From: Clostridium thermarum
GTDB taxonomy: Bacteria > Bacillota > Clostridia > Clostridiales > Clostridiaceae
Direction of reading: 5' to 3'
Assembly (NCBI RefSeq): GCF_006351925.1
Contig: NZ_CP040924.1
Location: 3,725,501-3,789,500 of the forward strand
Length of the DNA stretch: 64,000 nucleotides
Of this stretch, positions 16,137 through 25,250 are shown piece by piece. How positions within the stretch are numbered: the stretch's first letter is position 1; every line of letters starts with the position of its first letter. The notes beneath the pieces are model-generated. The model was not told the origin of the DNA. It made no database searches and saw only the letters and a program-made list of their open reading frames with translations. Both the position numbers and the translations under genes were made by a program.

Positions 16137-16883
16137 GTGGAGATAAAGACGCCAGATAACTTAAAACGTTTAAAAACTGAGTTAACAAGATTTATGATGT
16201 CCTATAAGTTCGGTTTGGACGAGCTTAATACAAAAATTGATATTTTAAAACAGGAATTCCAGTATATTCATGATTACAATCCAATTGAACATGTAAAATC
16301 CAGGATAAAAACACCGGAAAGTATATTGCAGAAGCTCCACAGGAAAGGCTTGGAGCTTTCTCTGGCTTCTATAAAAGAAAACATTCAGGATATTGCAGGA
16401 ATACGTATAATATGCTCCTTTGTCTCTGACATATATAGATTAAGTGAGATGCTGCAGAATCAAAAGGATATAAAGGTATTGGCCATAAAGGATTATATTA
16501 AAAATCCAAAACCCAATGGCTATCAAAGCCTGCATTTAATTCTACAGGTACCGGTTTTTATGTCTGATAGGGCAGAGGACGTTTGTGTAGAAGTTCAAAT
16601 TCGTACTATAGGCATGGATTTTTGGGCAAGCCTTGAGCACAAAATATACTATAAGTATAATAAAAAAGTCCCTCAAAAACTGCTGGATGATTTAAAGGAG
16701 GCTGCAAATACTGTGGCCCAGCTGGATAAAAAGATGGAGCATATAAATAAAGAGGTTGCAAATTATAAGGAAGTTTCTTATCAACAAGAAGGGTTACATG
16801 AAGTATTTATTAACAACGAAAATTTTTATTTTCCAGATGAGTTTTACCGTCTTTTCTTACAAGAGTCTCATCACCAAAGATAA
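16137..16883 (+). CDS. Small alarmone synthetase (RelA/SpoT synthetase domain only)
   Basis: 248 residues with only a (p)ppGpp synthetase domain: IQDIAGIRIICSFVSDIYRL, DYIKNPKPNGYQSLHL and VEVQIRTIGMDFWASLEHK are the usual motifs, with Arg, Asp and Glu residues for ATP and GTP binding. There is no HD hydrolase, TGS or ACT domain. A C-terminal coiled-coil segment (about 185-215) fits the tetramerisation helix of RelQ/RelP-type enzymes. It transfers pyrophosphate from ATP to GDP or GTP. The start is a GTG at 16137 with GGAG about 10 bases upstream. It stands alone and ends at a strong bidirectional terminator. Confidence 0.88.
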   Translation: MEIKTPDNLKRLKTELTRFMMSYKFGLDELNTKIDILKQEFQYIHDYNPIEHVKSRIKTPESILQKLHRKGLELSLASIKENIQDIAGIRIICSFVSDIYRLSEMLQNQKDIKVLAIKDYIKNPKPNGYQSLHLILQVPVFMSDRAEDVCVEVQIRTIGMDFWASLEHKIYYKYNKKVPQKLLDDLKEAANTVAQLDKKMEHINKEVANYKEVSYQQEGLHEVFINNENFYFPDEFYRLFLQESHHQR

Positions 16884-16910
16884 AAAGTGGCCCAGGGGCC
16901 ACTTTTTATC
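16879..16910. terminator. Strong bidirectional terminator
   Basis: GATAAAAAGTGGCC (16879-16892) pairs perfectly with GGCCACTTTTTATC (16897-16910) around a CAGG tetraloop. The A/T flanks give U-runs in both directions. It serves the alarmone synthetase and the convergent pts operon. Confidence 0.9.
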
Positions 16911-16927
16911 TGTTGATTTGGGAGAGT

Positions 16928-18547
16928 TTATACATAATCAATTACTATCTGCCTTGCAGACAGAATTGAAGATGGGCTCATTGAGAATTCATCAAGTCCA
17001 TACTCCAAAAGAGTGGGAATTGCGTTTTCGTCTCCTGCCATTTCACCACACATGCCGCACCACTTTCCTTCCTTATGGGCCGCATCTATGGTCATCTTAA
17101 TCAGTCTAAGCACAGCAGGATGCATTGGGTTATACAGATAGGCCACATTTTCATTCATCCTATCTGCCGCCAGTGTATATTGGATGAGATCATTTGTACC
17201 AATACTAAAGAAGTCAACATGCTTCGCAAACTCATCTGCCATTATGGCTGCAGCTGGCACCTCAATCATGATACCTGTCTCTATATTTTCATTAAATTCT
17301 TTGCCTTCTGCTTTAAGTTCTTCCATACAGAGCTTCAAAAGTTCCTTTGCCTTAAAAAATTCTTCCAGTGAACTGATCATAGGGAACATTATCTGGATTT
17401 TTCCATAGGCAGAAGCCCTTAATATTGCCCTAAGCTGGGTTTTAAATATATCTGTTCTGCTCAGACACAGGCGGATTGCCCTAAAGCCAAGGAAAGGATT
17501 TTCTTCTTCAGGCAGGGGAAGATACTCCAGTTTCTTGTCCCCTCCTATATCCAGTGTACGAATCACTACAGGTTTTCCCTTTAGCTTTTCAGCAACTATC
17601 CTATAGGCCTCAAATTGCTCCTCCTCACTGGGCATATCTTTCCTATCCATATAAAGAAATTCTGTTCTAAACAGTCCTACACCGTCACCGCCGTTTTCAA
17701 TTACCTTATCTACATCTGCCGGTGATCCGATATTCCCTGCTATTATTACTTCTTTTCCTGATTTGGTTACTGATTTTGTATTTATAAGTGTTTTTAATCT
17801 TTCTTTATCTCTTTCAAGAGCAAGTCTTTTTTCCTCATAAGCTTTGATATTAGCTTCATCGGGATTGATTAATACCATCCCTTCCACACCATCAACAATG
17901 ATTATATCTCCATTCTTTACAGAAGAAGTTATATCTTCAAGGCCTACTACTGCAGGTATTTCAAGAGTTCTTGCCATTATTGCGCTGTGAGATGTACGGC
18001 TACCCACATCAGTGACAAAGGCAGCTACCTTATCCTTATCCAGTTGTGCAGTATCAGAGGGAGTTAAGTCATGGGCAACAATAATAGAATTTTCCTGTAA
18101 GCTCTCAAAAATATTATTATTTTTCCCCATAAGGTTTCTTAAAACTCTGTTACCTACATCTTTTATATCAGCAGCCCTTGCCCTCATATACTCATCATCG
18201 ATAAGAGAAATCATTTCCATGTACATATCCACAACTTCACTAATTGCCTCTTCTGCACTTTTCCCTTCAGTTTCAGTTTTTGCAATTGCTGCCCCGGAAA
18301 ACTCTTCATCAAATAAGAAGGATAGGTGGCTGTCAAAGACAACAGCCTCACTTTCTCCTATATTTTTTGCAGTTTTATCTCTTATTTCTTCTAACTGTTG
18401 TATTGAACATGAAATAGCATTCTCCAATCTGCATCTTTCATTTGCAGGATCTACAGAAGCCTTTTTTTCCACTGTCAGACATTCTGCAGCTATTAGTACT
18501 ACTTTACCTATAGCATAGCCCTTTGATGCTGCAATACCTTTCTTCAT
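16928..18547 (-). CDS. ptsI: PTS enzyme I (phosphoenolpyruvate-protein phosphotransferase)
   Basis: 539 residues. The phospho-accepting His is residue 187 in GSRTSHSAIMARTLEIP; the C-terminal PEP-binding barrel shows GVGLFRTEFLYM, FRAIRLCL and SIGTNDLIQYTLAADR. It takes phosphate from PEP and passes it to HPr. It lacks about 30 residues at the C-terminus compared with the E. coli and Bacillus proteins; all catalytic motifs are present. CTGGAGG precedes the ATG. It is the last gene of the hexitol PTS operon, 30 bases behind ptsH. Confidence 0.95.
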   Translation of the reverse strand: MKKGIAASKGYAIGKVVLIAAECLTVEKKASVDPANERCRLENAISCSIQQLEEIRDKTAKNIGESEAVVFDSHLSFLFDEEFSGAAIAKTETEGKSAEEAISEVVDMYMEMISLIDDEYMRARAADIKDVGNRVLRNLMGKNNNIFESLQENSIIVAHDLTPSDTAQLDKDKVAAFVTDVGSRTSHSAIMARTLEIPAVVGLEDITSSVKNGDIIIVDGVEGMVLINPDEANIKAYEEKRLALERDKERLKTLINTKSVTKSGKEVIIAGNIGSPADVDKVIENGGDGVGLFRTEFLYMDRKDMPSEEEQFEAYRIVAEKLKGKPVVIRTLDIGGDKKLEYLPLPEEENPFLGFRAIRLCLSRTDIFKTQLRAILRASAYGKIQIMFPMISSLEEFFKAKELLKLCMEELKAEGKEFNENIETGIMIEVPAAAIMADEFAKHVDFFSIGTNDLIQYTLAADRMNENVAYLYNPMHPAVLRLIKMTIDAAHKEGKWCGMCGEMAGDENAIPTLLEYGLDEFSMSPSSILSARQIVIDYV

Positions 18548-18577
18548 TACATACCTCCAGTATTTTAGTTGCGTAGC

Positions 18578-18844
18578 TTATTCTTCTCCAAACTTTGAAT
18601 TTATTAAATCCACTAGAGTTTTTACTGCTTCTTTTTCATCATCACCTTCAGCTGAAACTGTAATTTCAGTTCCCTTTACCAAGCCAAGTGCAATAATATT
18701 TATAACAGATTTACCGGAGGCCTTTCTTTCACCTTTAGTAATGGTGATTTTAGAGCTGAATTGTGCTGCCTCCTTAGCAAATATTTGCGCTGGTCTTGCA
18801 TGCATACCTAGTTTATTTTGAATTACTACATTTTTTGCTTCCAT
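18578..18844 (-). CDS. ptsH: HPr phosphocarrier protein
   Basis: 88 residues. His15 in GMHARPAQIF accepts phosphate from enzyme I, and Ser46 in ASGKSVINI is the regulatory site used by HPr kinase/phosphorylase in Firmicutes, so this copy should support CcpA-type catabolite control as well as transport. GGAGG precedes the ATG. It lies 11 bases after the dehydrogenase gene in the hexitol operon, an unusual location because ptsHI is commonly a separate operon. Whether another HPr exists elsewhere cannot be seen. Confidence 0.95.
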   Translation of the reverse strand: MEAKNVVIQNKLGMHARPAQIFAKEAAQFSSKITITKGERKASGKSVINIIALGLVKGTEITVSAEGDDEKEAVKTLVDLINSKFGEE

Positions 18845-18855
18845 GATTATTCCTC

Positions 18856-20118
18856 CTATTTGCCCCAGTTTTCAAGCAGATACTTTTCTGCTTCAGCACA
18901 CCAAAGGCCTCTATTTCTCTTAGTTATTTCAGCTAATTTTGCAAAGTGAGGATTGCTTTTTCCCTTTTCCTCAAAGTCTGCTATTGCAGTCATTTCCATA
19001 TCTATACCTGTGTAAACAAGTTTCTTTCCTGCCGGTGCATCCGGTAGAGTAAGGGTTGCCTCAGCTGCACTGTTAAGTCCTCCTACATGAGTAACCATAA
19101 CCGCAGGATTTATTAGCTTCTTTTCAGTCATTCTTAAGGACTCTTTCATATCATCGGTATTACCGCCAGTGGTTCCAACTATGTGAGTAGCTCCATAGTG
19201 AACGTTGTAGAAGTTACATAGAGCTGAAAAATTGGTATCTGTAGGTCCTGCAAAGAAGTTAAGACATCCATCTCTTCCAAGGATCCTATCTCCTTGTTCT
19301 ACTACAGCTTTAACCGGTGCATATACAAAAACATCATCATACCCTGCACCATCTGTCAAGCTTCTTAAATATGCCACTGGATCTTCATATTTGCTGGTGT
19401 TTACAAATATAAGGTCAATTCCTTCATTTTTCTTTACTTCTTCCGGAGGGAATATGGTTGCTGCACGATTTAATCTATTCTCATCTATATCCGTAACAAC
19501 TACCATTCCAGGTCTTCTGTCACAGTGAAGAGCATAATCTATAGCACCAAGACCCATTGGACCTGCTCCGGCAAGTATAGCCAGCTTTCCGCCTGGCACG
19601 ATTCCCATTCTGTGTTCATAGCTTCCCATTGTAGTATGGTAGCTTGCATGGTAAGCACCTATAATACAAGACATTGGTTCTGCCAATGAAGCTTCATAAT
19701 AGGCTTCTCCATCATAGTGGAGAAGGCATCCAAGTTCCATTACCTCTTGTGGCATAATGGCATAGGTAGCTGCGCCTCCACAATACTTATAGGAATATCC
19801 GGGAGAATCCATGCTTCCCTTATAGTTTAATGCCGGTTGTAGAGCAAACTTTTCTCCTACTTTAAACTGATCCTTCCACTTTGCACCAACCTTAACTATA
19901 TTACCTGCAGTTTCATGTCCTATAATGATTGGATTTACATGACAATCCTTTGGCACTCTCTTATGATCCGGACCAAGTATTGCTGCCTTATAACTAGACA
20001 TACATATGCTGTCAGAAACAACTTGTACTAATATTTCATCATCTTTAATTTCCGGTAATTCAAACTCCTCTAATCTCAAATCTCTTTTTCCATATAATCT
20101 AACTGCTCTTGTTTTCAT
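18856..20118 (-). CDS. Zinc-type dehydrogenase, L-sorbose-1-phosphate reductase-like
   Basis: 420 residues of the medium-chain dehydrogenase family. The catalytic domain carries IGHETAGNIVKVG, and the nucleotide fold has LAILAGAGPMGLGAIDYA followed by VVTDIDENRLNRA, with an Asp at the strand end that favours NAD(H). Overall it resembles SorE, which interconverts L-sorbose 1-phosphate and glucitol 6-phosphate. In this operon it follows a 1-phosphofructokinase and a hexitol PTS, so the likely job is oxidation of an incoming hexitol phosphate to a ketohexose 1-phosphate. No MtlD-type mannitol-1-phosphate dehydrogenase is present. GGGG precedes the ATG. Confidence 0.75.
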   Translation of the reverse strand: MKTRAVRLYGKRDLRLEEFELPEIKDDEILVQVVSDSICMSSYKAAILGPDHKRVPKDCHVNPIIIGHETAGNIVKVGAKWKDQFKVGEKFALQPALNYKGSMDSPGYSYKYCGGAATYAIMPQEVMELGCLLHYDGEAYYEASLAEPMSCIIGAYHASYHTTMGSYEHRMGIVPGGKLAILAGAGPMGLGAIDYALHCDRRPGMVVVTDIDENRLNRAATIFPPEEVKKNEGIDLIFVNTSKYEDPVAYLRSLTDGAGYDDVFVYAPVKAVVEQGDRILGRDGCLNFFAGPTDTNFSALCNFYNVHYGATHIVGTTGGNTDDMKESLRMTEKKLINPAVMVTHVGGLNSAAEATLTLPDAPAGKKLVYTGIDMEMTAIADFEEKGKSNPHFAKLAEITKRNRGLWCAEAEKYLLENWGK

Positions 20119-20133
20119 TATTTTGCCCCTTTC

Positions 20134-21078
20134 TTATCCTATATTATCTACATATTTGAACTTAACCTGTTTCTCAAATTCCCGGATTGCACTTAATTCT
20201 GCAGGCTGTGTTCCACTGGTCATCACATTAGCGGTACCGGAAGCTACTGCAAGCCTGATAGAATCCTCGAAGCTGTAGCCCTTATCCAAGGAATAAGCTA
20301 AGGCTGCTACCATGGAATCACCAGCCCCAACAGTACTTATGGGCTGAACCTTTATGCCTTCTGCCAGTATTGTTGCATCATCATTTAGAAATAATGCTCC
20401 TTTTTCTCCAAGAGATACAACCAGTACTTTTATGCCGTACTCCTTCTTTATTTGTTTTGATAGTAGGATAGCTTCATCCATGCTTTCTATCTTAGAGCCA
20501 AATACCCTCTCAAGCTCATGGATATTGGGTTTTACCAGGTAAGGCCCTGCTTCCATACCATACTTTAAAAGTTCTCCGTCGGCATCCAGTATAGTCTTTG
20601 CTCCTTTTTCCTTGGCTAGAGCAATTAATTGCCTGTATATATCCTTGGGTACTCCTGCAGGAACACTGCCGGAGAATACCGCTATGGAACCAGGATGAAG
20701 CTTCTCCTGAATCACAGTTCTAACCTTTTCTATATCTGCCTCTCCTACCACTGGTCCCGGTTCATTAATATCTGTGTTTGCCTTGTTAACGCTGTCTACT
20801 ATTTTAGTATTGGTTCTGGTTTCACCATTAATAAAGATGAACTGATTTTCTATATTCAATGAATTCAAATATTCTTTGATATAATTTCCTGTGCTGCCGG
20901 CAAGTATTCCTGTGGCTAGGCTTTTTCCTCCTAAGACATCTATAACCTTGGATACATTAATACCCTTGCCGCCTGCATCAAATCTCATCTCTGACACTCT
21001 ATTAACATTTCCTGGGGTGAAATTGTCAATCTTAATTGTTTTGTCCACTGCAGGATTTAAAGTAACTGTTATTATCAT
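20134..21078 (-). CDS. fruK: PfkB-family hexose-1-phosphate kinase (1-phosphofructokinase)
   Basis: 314 residues. The N-terminal ITVTLNPAVDKTIKI and FDAGGKGINVSKVIDVLGG and the C-terminal STVGAGDSMVAALAYSLDKG (anion hole and catalytic Asp) are the standard signatures of 1-phosphofructokinase and tagatose-6-phosphate kinase. The likely reaction is fructose 1-phosphate to fructose 1,6-bisphosphate, but a tagatose or sorbose phosphate substrate cannot be excluded. It lies 24 bases behind mtlA1 and 15 bases before the dehydrogenase gene, in the same direction. AGAGGG precedes the ATG. Confidence 0.85.
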   Translation of the reverse strand: MIITVTLNPAVDKTIKIDNFTPGNVNRVSEMRFDAGGKGINVSKVIDVLGGKSLATGILAGSTGNYIKEYLNSLNIENQFIFINGETRTNTKIVDSVNKANTDINEPGPVVGEADIEKVRTVIQEKLHPGSIAVFSGSVPAGVPKDIYRQLIALAKEKGAKTILDADGELLKYGMEAGPYLVKPNIHELERVFGSKIESMDEAILLSKQIKKEYGIKVLVVSLGEKGALFLNDDATILAEGIKVQPISTVGAGDSMVAALAYSLDKGYSFEDSIRLAVASGTANVMTSGTQPAELSAIREFEKQVKFKYVDNIG

Positions 21079-21102
21079 TCTGCAATCCCTCTTTTTCCTT
21101 AA

Positions 21103-22980
21103 TTATTCTTCCTCACTTATTGTAAGAAGGTTATAAACTGCATCCACATCTTTTGTAGTTCTCAACATTTCCATTACATCTTTATTTTCTACATCTACTG
21201 CTGTAACGATATTTCCAAGTATGGAAAGGTGCTCGTTACCAACCCCTGCAATACCAATAACTAAATATGCAGTCTCATCGCCAAACTTAACACCCTCAGG
21301 GAACTGTAATACTACTATACCGGATTTCTTTATGGTATCTCTTGCACTACCTACTCCATGAGGAATTGCCAATCCATTGCCAATATAAGTTGTTAACTCC
21401 TTCTCTCTTTCAAACATTGCGTCTATATAGGTCTCATCTACATAGCCGCCTTTAACCAATAGCTCACCTGCCATTCTGATTGCTTCATCTTTACTGGAGG
21501 CCTTTAAGCCAAGTTTTATATTTGATTTTTTTAGTATTTCATTTTCTTCTACGTTATCTGTATTGTCAGATTTAAGCTCTGATGGAGCAATTTCCGCCTT
21601 TAATATTTCGAAAACATTGTTATCTATAAAATCTTTTACGGAAATATGATAAGCATCCGGTTTTACAGCCTTTGCTCTGTCGGTAAGTTTCTCATGAGTA
21701 ACTACTACATCTGCATCTTCTGGAATGTCTTCAATAGCACTATTATACACTCCAACATTTATGCCGGCACTCTTAAACTTGCTTCTTAGTGAAGTTGCGC
21801 CCATTGCACTGGATCCCATTCCGGCATCACAAGCAAAAATAACCTTTTTTATCTCTCTCTTTACAAGTCCCTTTGAAGCTGCCTTAGCCTCTGCAACTCT
21901 TACCTTTGCATCTTCTAAGTCGCTGTCATCCATTTTATCTGCAGCTTTCTTTACAAATATTGAAGCTACAAAGAAGGATACTGCTGCTGCTACTAAGATA
22001 CCCAGTATTACTCCGATAAAGTCTCCCTTTGCTGTCATTGCCAATACTGCAAATATACTTCCTGGTGATGCTGCTGCTCTAAGTCCTATTCCAAATATGT
22101 TGAATACCAATATTCCGCTTGCTCCTCCGGCAATTACTGCTAACACTAATGCTGGATTCATAAGAACGTATGGGAAGTATATTTCGTGTATTCCACCTAA
22201 GAAATGTATTATAATTGCTCCAGGTGCTGATTGCTTTATCTTGCCCTTTGCAAATACCCAGTATGCTAACAGTATTCCTAAGCCTGGGCCTGGGTTTGCT
22301 TCAAGTAAGAACATAACTGATTTTCCTACTTCCTTTGCCTGGTCTATTCCTATTGGTCCTAATACTCCATGGTTGATAGCATTGTTTAAGAATAAGATCT
22401 TAGCCGGTTCTATAAATATTGAAGTCAATGGCAGAAGTCCTGCTTCTACTATTGCATCTACACCATTTCCAAGTAAATCGCTTAAGGTACTAACTACCGG
22501 ACCTATTCCCCATCGTGCAAACATTGCTAATATTGTACCTATAATACCTATTGAGAAGTTGTTTACTAACATTTCAAAACCTGCAGGAATCTTTCCTTCA
22601 ACTGCTTGGTCAAATTTCTTTATAACGTATCCCCCTAGAGGTCCCATTATCATGGCTCCTATAAACATTGGTACCTCTGAACCTACTATAACACCCATTG
22701 TTGCTGCAGCACCAAGTACCGCTCCTCTTTGTCCACCTACTGCTTTACCTCCGGTATATCCTATAAGAAGTGGCAATAAGTAAGTTATCATTGGACCTAC
22801 CAGTGTTGCAAAAAACTCACTTGGTATCCATCCATCAGGAATAAATAATGCTGTTATCAGTCCCCATGCTATAAATGCTCCTATGTTTGGCATAACCATG
22901 CCGCTTAAAAATCGTCCGAATTTCTGTATTTTTTCTTGTGTTTGACTGCCTGTTTTTCTGTTAAGAGTACTATTTGACAT
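21103..22980 (-). CDS. mtlA: PTS hexitol (mannitol-type) transporter EIICBA
   Basis: 625 residues with three domains: EIIC membrane channel (about 15-345, with the GGIHEIYFPYVLMNP motif), EIIB with phospho-Cys 384 in FACDAGMGSSAMG (about 375-465) and EIIA with phospho-His 541 in GLAIPHGVGSA (about 485-622). It imports and phosphorylates a hexitol, probably mannitol by family. It starts one base after the mtlR stop (TAAAATG), with GGAGGG inside the end of mtlR. Its EIIC region is almost identical in DNA to mtlA2 (25251-26654), while EIIB is diverged. It carries the only EIIA in the operon. Confidence 0.93.
   Translation of the reverse strand: MSNSTLNRKTGSQTQEKIQKFGRFLSGMVMPNIGAFIAWGLITALFIPDGWIPSEFFATLVGPMITYLLPLLIGYTGGKAVGGQRGAVLGAAATMGVIVGSEVPMFIGAMIMGPLGGYVIKKFDQAVEGKIPAGFEMLVNNFSIGIIGTILAMFARWGIGPVVSTLSDLLGNGVDAIVEAGLLPLTSIFIEPAKILFLNNAINHGVLGPIGIDQAKEVGKSVMFLLEANPGPGLGILLAYWVFAKGKIKQSAPGAIIIHFLGGIHEIYFPYVLMNPALVLAVIAGGASGILVFNIFGIGLRAAASPGSIFAVLAMTAKGDFIGVILGILVAAAVSFFVASIFVKKAADKMDDSDLEDAKVRVAEAKAASKGLVKREIKKVIFACDAGMGSSAMGATSLRSKFKSAGINVGVYNSAIEDIPEDADVVVTHEKLTDRAKAVKPDAYHISVKDFIDNNVFEILKAEIAPSELKSDNTDNVEENEILKKSNIKLGLKASSKDEAIRMAGELLVKGGYVDETYIDAMFEREKELTTYIGNGLAIPHGVGSARDTIKKSGIVVLQFPEGVKFGDETAYLVIGIAGVGNEHLSILGNIVTAVDVENKDVMEMLRTTKDVDAVYNLLTISEEE
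21863..22941. repeat. Long direct repeat, copy 1 (EIIC part of mtlA1)
   Basis: This 1079-base stretch aligns without gaps to 25531-26609 at a constant offset of 3668, with only scattered single-base differences. It covers the EIIC domain and linker. Similarity drops sharply at both ends, where the EIIB domains and N-termini differ. Confidence 0.9.
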
Positions 22981-22981
22981 T

Positions 22982-25117
22982 TTATCCCTCCATGTATTTG
23001 CTGCGTTTAATTTTGTAGAACTCTTCCAAAATATTATTTAGTACTTGGAATGCCACTTCTTCCGTTTTACTTTTTAGTGTCTTAGTAAAGTCCGGCCTTT
23101 CAAGCAACATTCTGCTAACAAAACTTATTGTTTCAATAAATCGCTTATCACAATTTTCCGGTGCCACCATAATAACGGCCAACTCCAGCTTTTCCTTTTC
23201 ATTTCTAGCATTATATATACTGATCCCATTATCTGGCCTCACCACGCCAAAATACAGCCTATCCACAGCAGCAGTTCTGGAGTGTAGTAACAATATACCA
23301 TGCCCCGTTATGAAAGTGCCGCCTTTTTCTTCTCTTTCCTTTATTGCCTCCTTCAGCTTTTCTCTCTGCTCTTTCTCTGAAACAATAATTTCGCTTGCTT
23401 CATTTATTATTTCATCTATATTTGTATATTTTTTATCGGTTATGAGGAAAAAGTTATCTAATATCTGTATAATAGCATCACTGTAAGTATTTAAGATAAG
23501 CAATCTTTCTTTTAGGTCTCGTTTACCCTTTCTTTTTAATGAAGTTAAGGTCACTGAGCCTTCAAGGTTTTTAATTTGCCTGTCTATCTTGGCCTTATCC
23601 TCTTCAAATAAAAGTGGATTTACGGTAACCACAGGTACCGGTGCTTTTGCTATATTTACAGTTGAAACGATAAAATCTATACCTTTTTCCCTCAGCCATT
23701 CTTCTTCCAAGTTTAAAGTTGATACAATGTCTGTAATTTCTATATTTTCATATTCTCTTTCTATTCTTGTGGCTAAAAGCCTGGAGGTTCCTATTCCTGA
23801 GGTACAGGCTATAGCTATCCTATATATGTGTTTATTCACACTTTCACTGCCCTCGATAGCAGCCCCCAAGTGCATTGCTATATATGCAATCTCTGAGTCC
23901 GGCATCTTGCTTCCTATGAACTTTTCCAGAGGTGCTGAACATTTTTCACCCAGTTTATATAAGTGGCTGTAATGTGTTTTTATCTCGTCAAGCAGGGGAT
24001 TTCTTATTTCCATGTTCATTTTTAATCTGCTCAGTGCTGGTCCTAGATGATTTACCAGTCCTACCAAAAGTCTTTCATTGTGTCCAAGAAATCTTCCTGT
24101 TTCGCTCTCTGCTATCTTTATGACTTCCTTGGATAACTTCACTAATTCAAAGTTTCCTATAACCTTCCTGCCATCCACATGACTTTCTTCGTAATTCTTT
24201 GATCCTTTTATATGCATTGCAATGTAGCTAACTTCCTCTTCAGGAATATCTATGTTAAACATATCAGCTACTTCTTCACAAAGCTCACGAGCCATGGAAT
24301 ACTCTCTATTTTTTTTTAGGTCTTCCAAAAACTTTTCGTCAATTTTTATGGTTTCATTTTTCTTTATTCTTTGTATAACAAGGGCTACATGAACAATAAT
24401 TCCTACGTAGGCGTTATCTGCCAATCTATAGCCTATATTTTTTTCTAAATTACGTACCACAGTAATCAAATTTCTGATTACTTCTACATTCATCAAGTTC
24501 AATAATCTGTTCCTGATTTCAACTTCAGTTTTGCCAGCCACGCTTACAGCCTGTGGCAAATTATTTCTTATTAGGGCCAAAAGCCTGTCTTCTCCTATAT
24601 TCTCAAAAATTATATCAACAATTGCTTTTCTTATGTCCTCTTCTTTGGCTTTTATATATACTCCTAAGCCTGGCTTTCTGATTAATTCAATATGGTGTTT
24701 TACCAGCCACTCCTCTACCTTATCCAAATCATTACTTACAGTTCCTTCAGTGACCTTTAATATTCTAGTAAAGTTGTATAGCTTCGCAGGTTCATTATTT
24801 TTTAAGAGCTCGCTGATTATAATTACTTGTCTTTCTTCAGGTGAATAGTTTATCTCTCCCTTTTCATCATTAAGAATATTAATTAATTTATTTTTTTCAC
24901 TGCGGGTACCCATTATTTTGATTCCTACCCCAGTCTTCTTTTTAAGATAAAACCCCTTATTATTCAACCACTTCTCTACAGAAGGTAGTTCTCTCAATAC
25001 AGTTCTAGAACTTACTCCAAGAGCATTAGCAATTTCTGAAATAGTTATATAGTTATCCTCTAAACACATTTTATGAAGGATTTTTTTAACTCTTAAATCA
25101 AGGCTAACGTCTTTCAT
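22982..25117 (-). CDS. mtlR: PRD-containing transcriptional activator of the hexitol operon
   Basis: 711 residues. The N-terminal half has two helix-turn-helix motifs (YITISEIANALGVSSRTVLR near 22-41 and a second near 90-130), then two PRD regulation domains (about 190-410), an EIIB-like domain with IACTSGIGTSRLLATRIE and a C-terminal EIIA-like domain with GHGILLLHSRTAAVDRLYF. This is the MtlR/LicR type of activator, whose activity is set by phosphorylation from HPr and the EIIs. It lies between two mtlA copies and is coupled to mtlA1. AGGAGGG precedes the ATG. Confidence 0.92.
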   Translation of the reverse strand: MKDVSLDLRVKKILHKMCLEDNYITISEIANALGVSSRTVLRELPSVEKWLNNKGFYLKKKTGVGIKIMGTRSEKNKLINILNDEKGEINYSPEERQVIIISELLKNNEPAKLYNFTRILKVTEGTVSNDLDKVEEWLVKHHIELIRKPGLGVYIKAKEEDIRKAIVDIIFENIGEDRLLALIRNNLPQAVSVAGKTEVEIRNRLLNLMNVEVIRNLITVVRNLEKNIGYRLADNAYVGIIVHVALVIQRIKKNETIKIDEKFLEDLKKNREYSMARELCEEVADMFNIDIPEEEVSYIAMHIKGSKNYEESHVDGRKVIGNFELVKLSKEVIKIAESETGRFLGHNERLLVGLVNHLGPALSRLKMNMEIRNPLLDEIKTHYSHLYKLGEKCSAPLEKFIGSKMPDSEIAYIAMHLGAAIEGSESVNKHIYRIAIACTSGIGTSRLLATRIEREYENIEITDIVSTLNLEEEWLREKGIDFIVSTVNIAKAPVPVVTVNPLLFEEDKAKIDRQIKNLEGSVTLTSLKRKGKRDLKERLLILNTYSDAIIQILDNFFLITDKKYTNIDEIINEASEIIVSEKEQREKLKEAIKEREEKGGTFITGHGILLLHSRTAAVDRLYFGVVRPDNGISIYNARNEKEKLELAVIMVAPENCDKRFIETISFVSRMLLERPDFTKTLKSKTEEVAFQVLNNILEEFYKIKRSKYMEG

Positions 25118-25250
25118 AAGCTACCCTCCTGTATTTTTATAAGTTCTGTATTAACTTGAACAGTTTGGGGAAACGTTTATTGAAGGAACAATGGAATAAT
25201 CCTATCTGTATTATTCCACTGCTCCTATAATCCATTCTATCCTATTAATT

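Noticed and set aside
21725..22783. Long open frame on the plus strand opposite mtlA1 (about 350 codons), repeated opposite mtlA2 at 25423-26451
   Set aside because: Both are antisense shadows of the EIIC coding frame; composition (Pro/Ala/Ile/Asn) is that of a reversed membrane protein, and no ribosome site is present.
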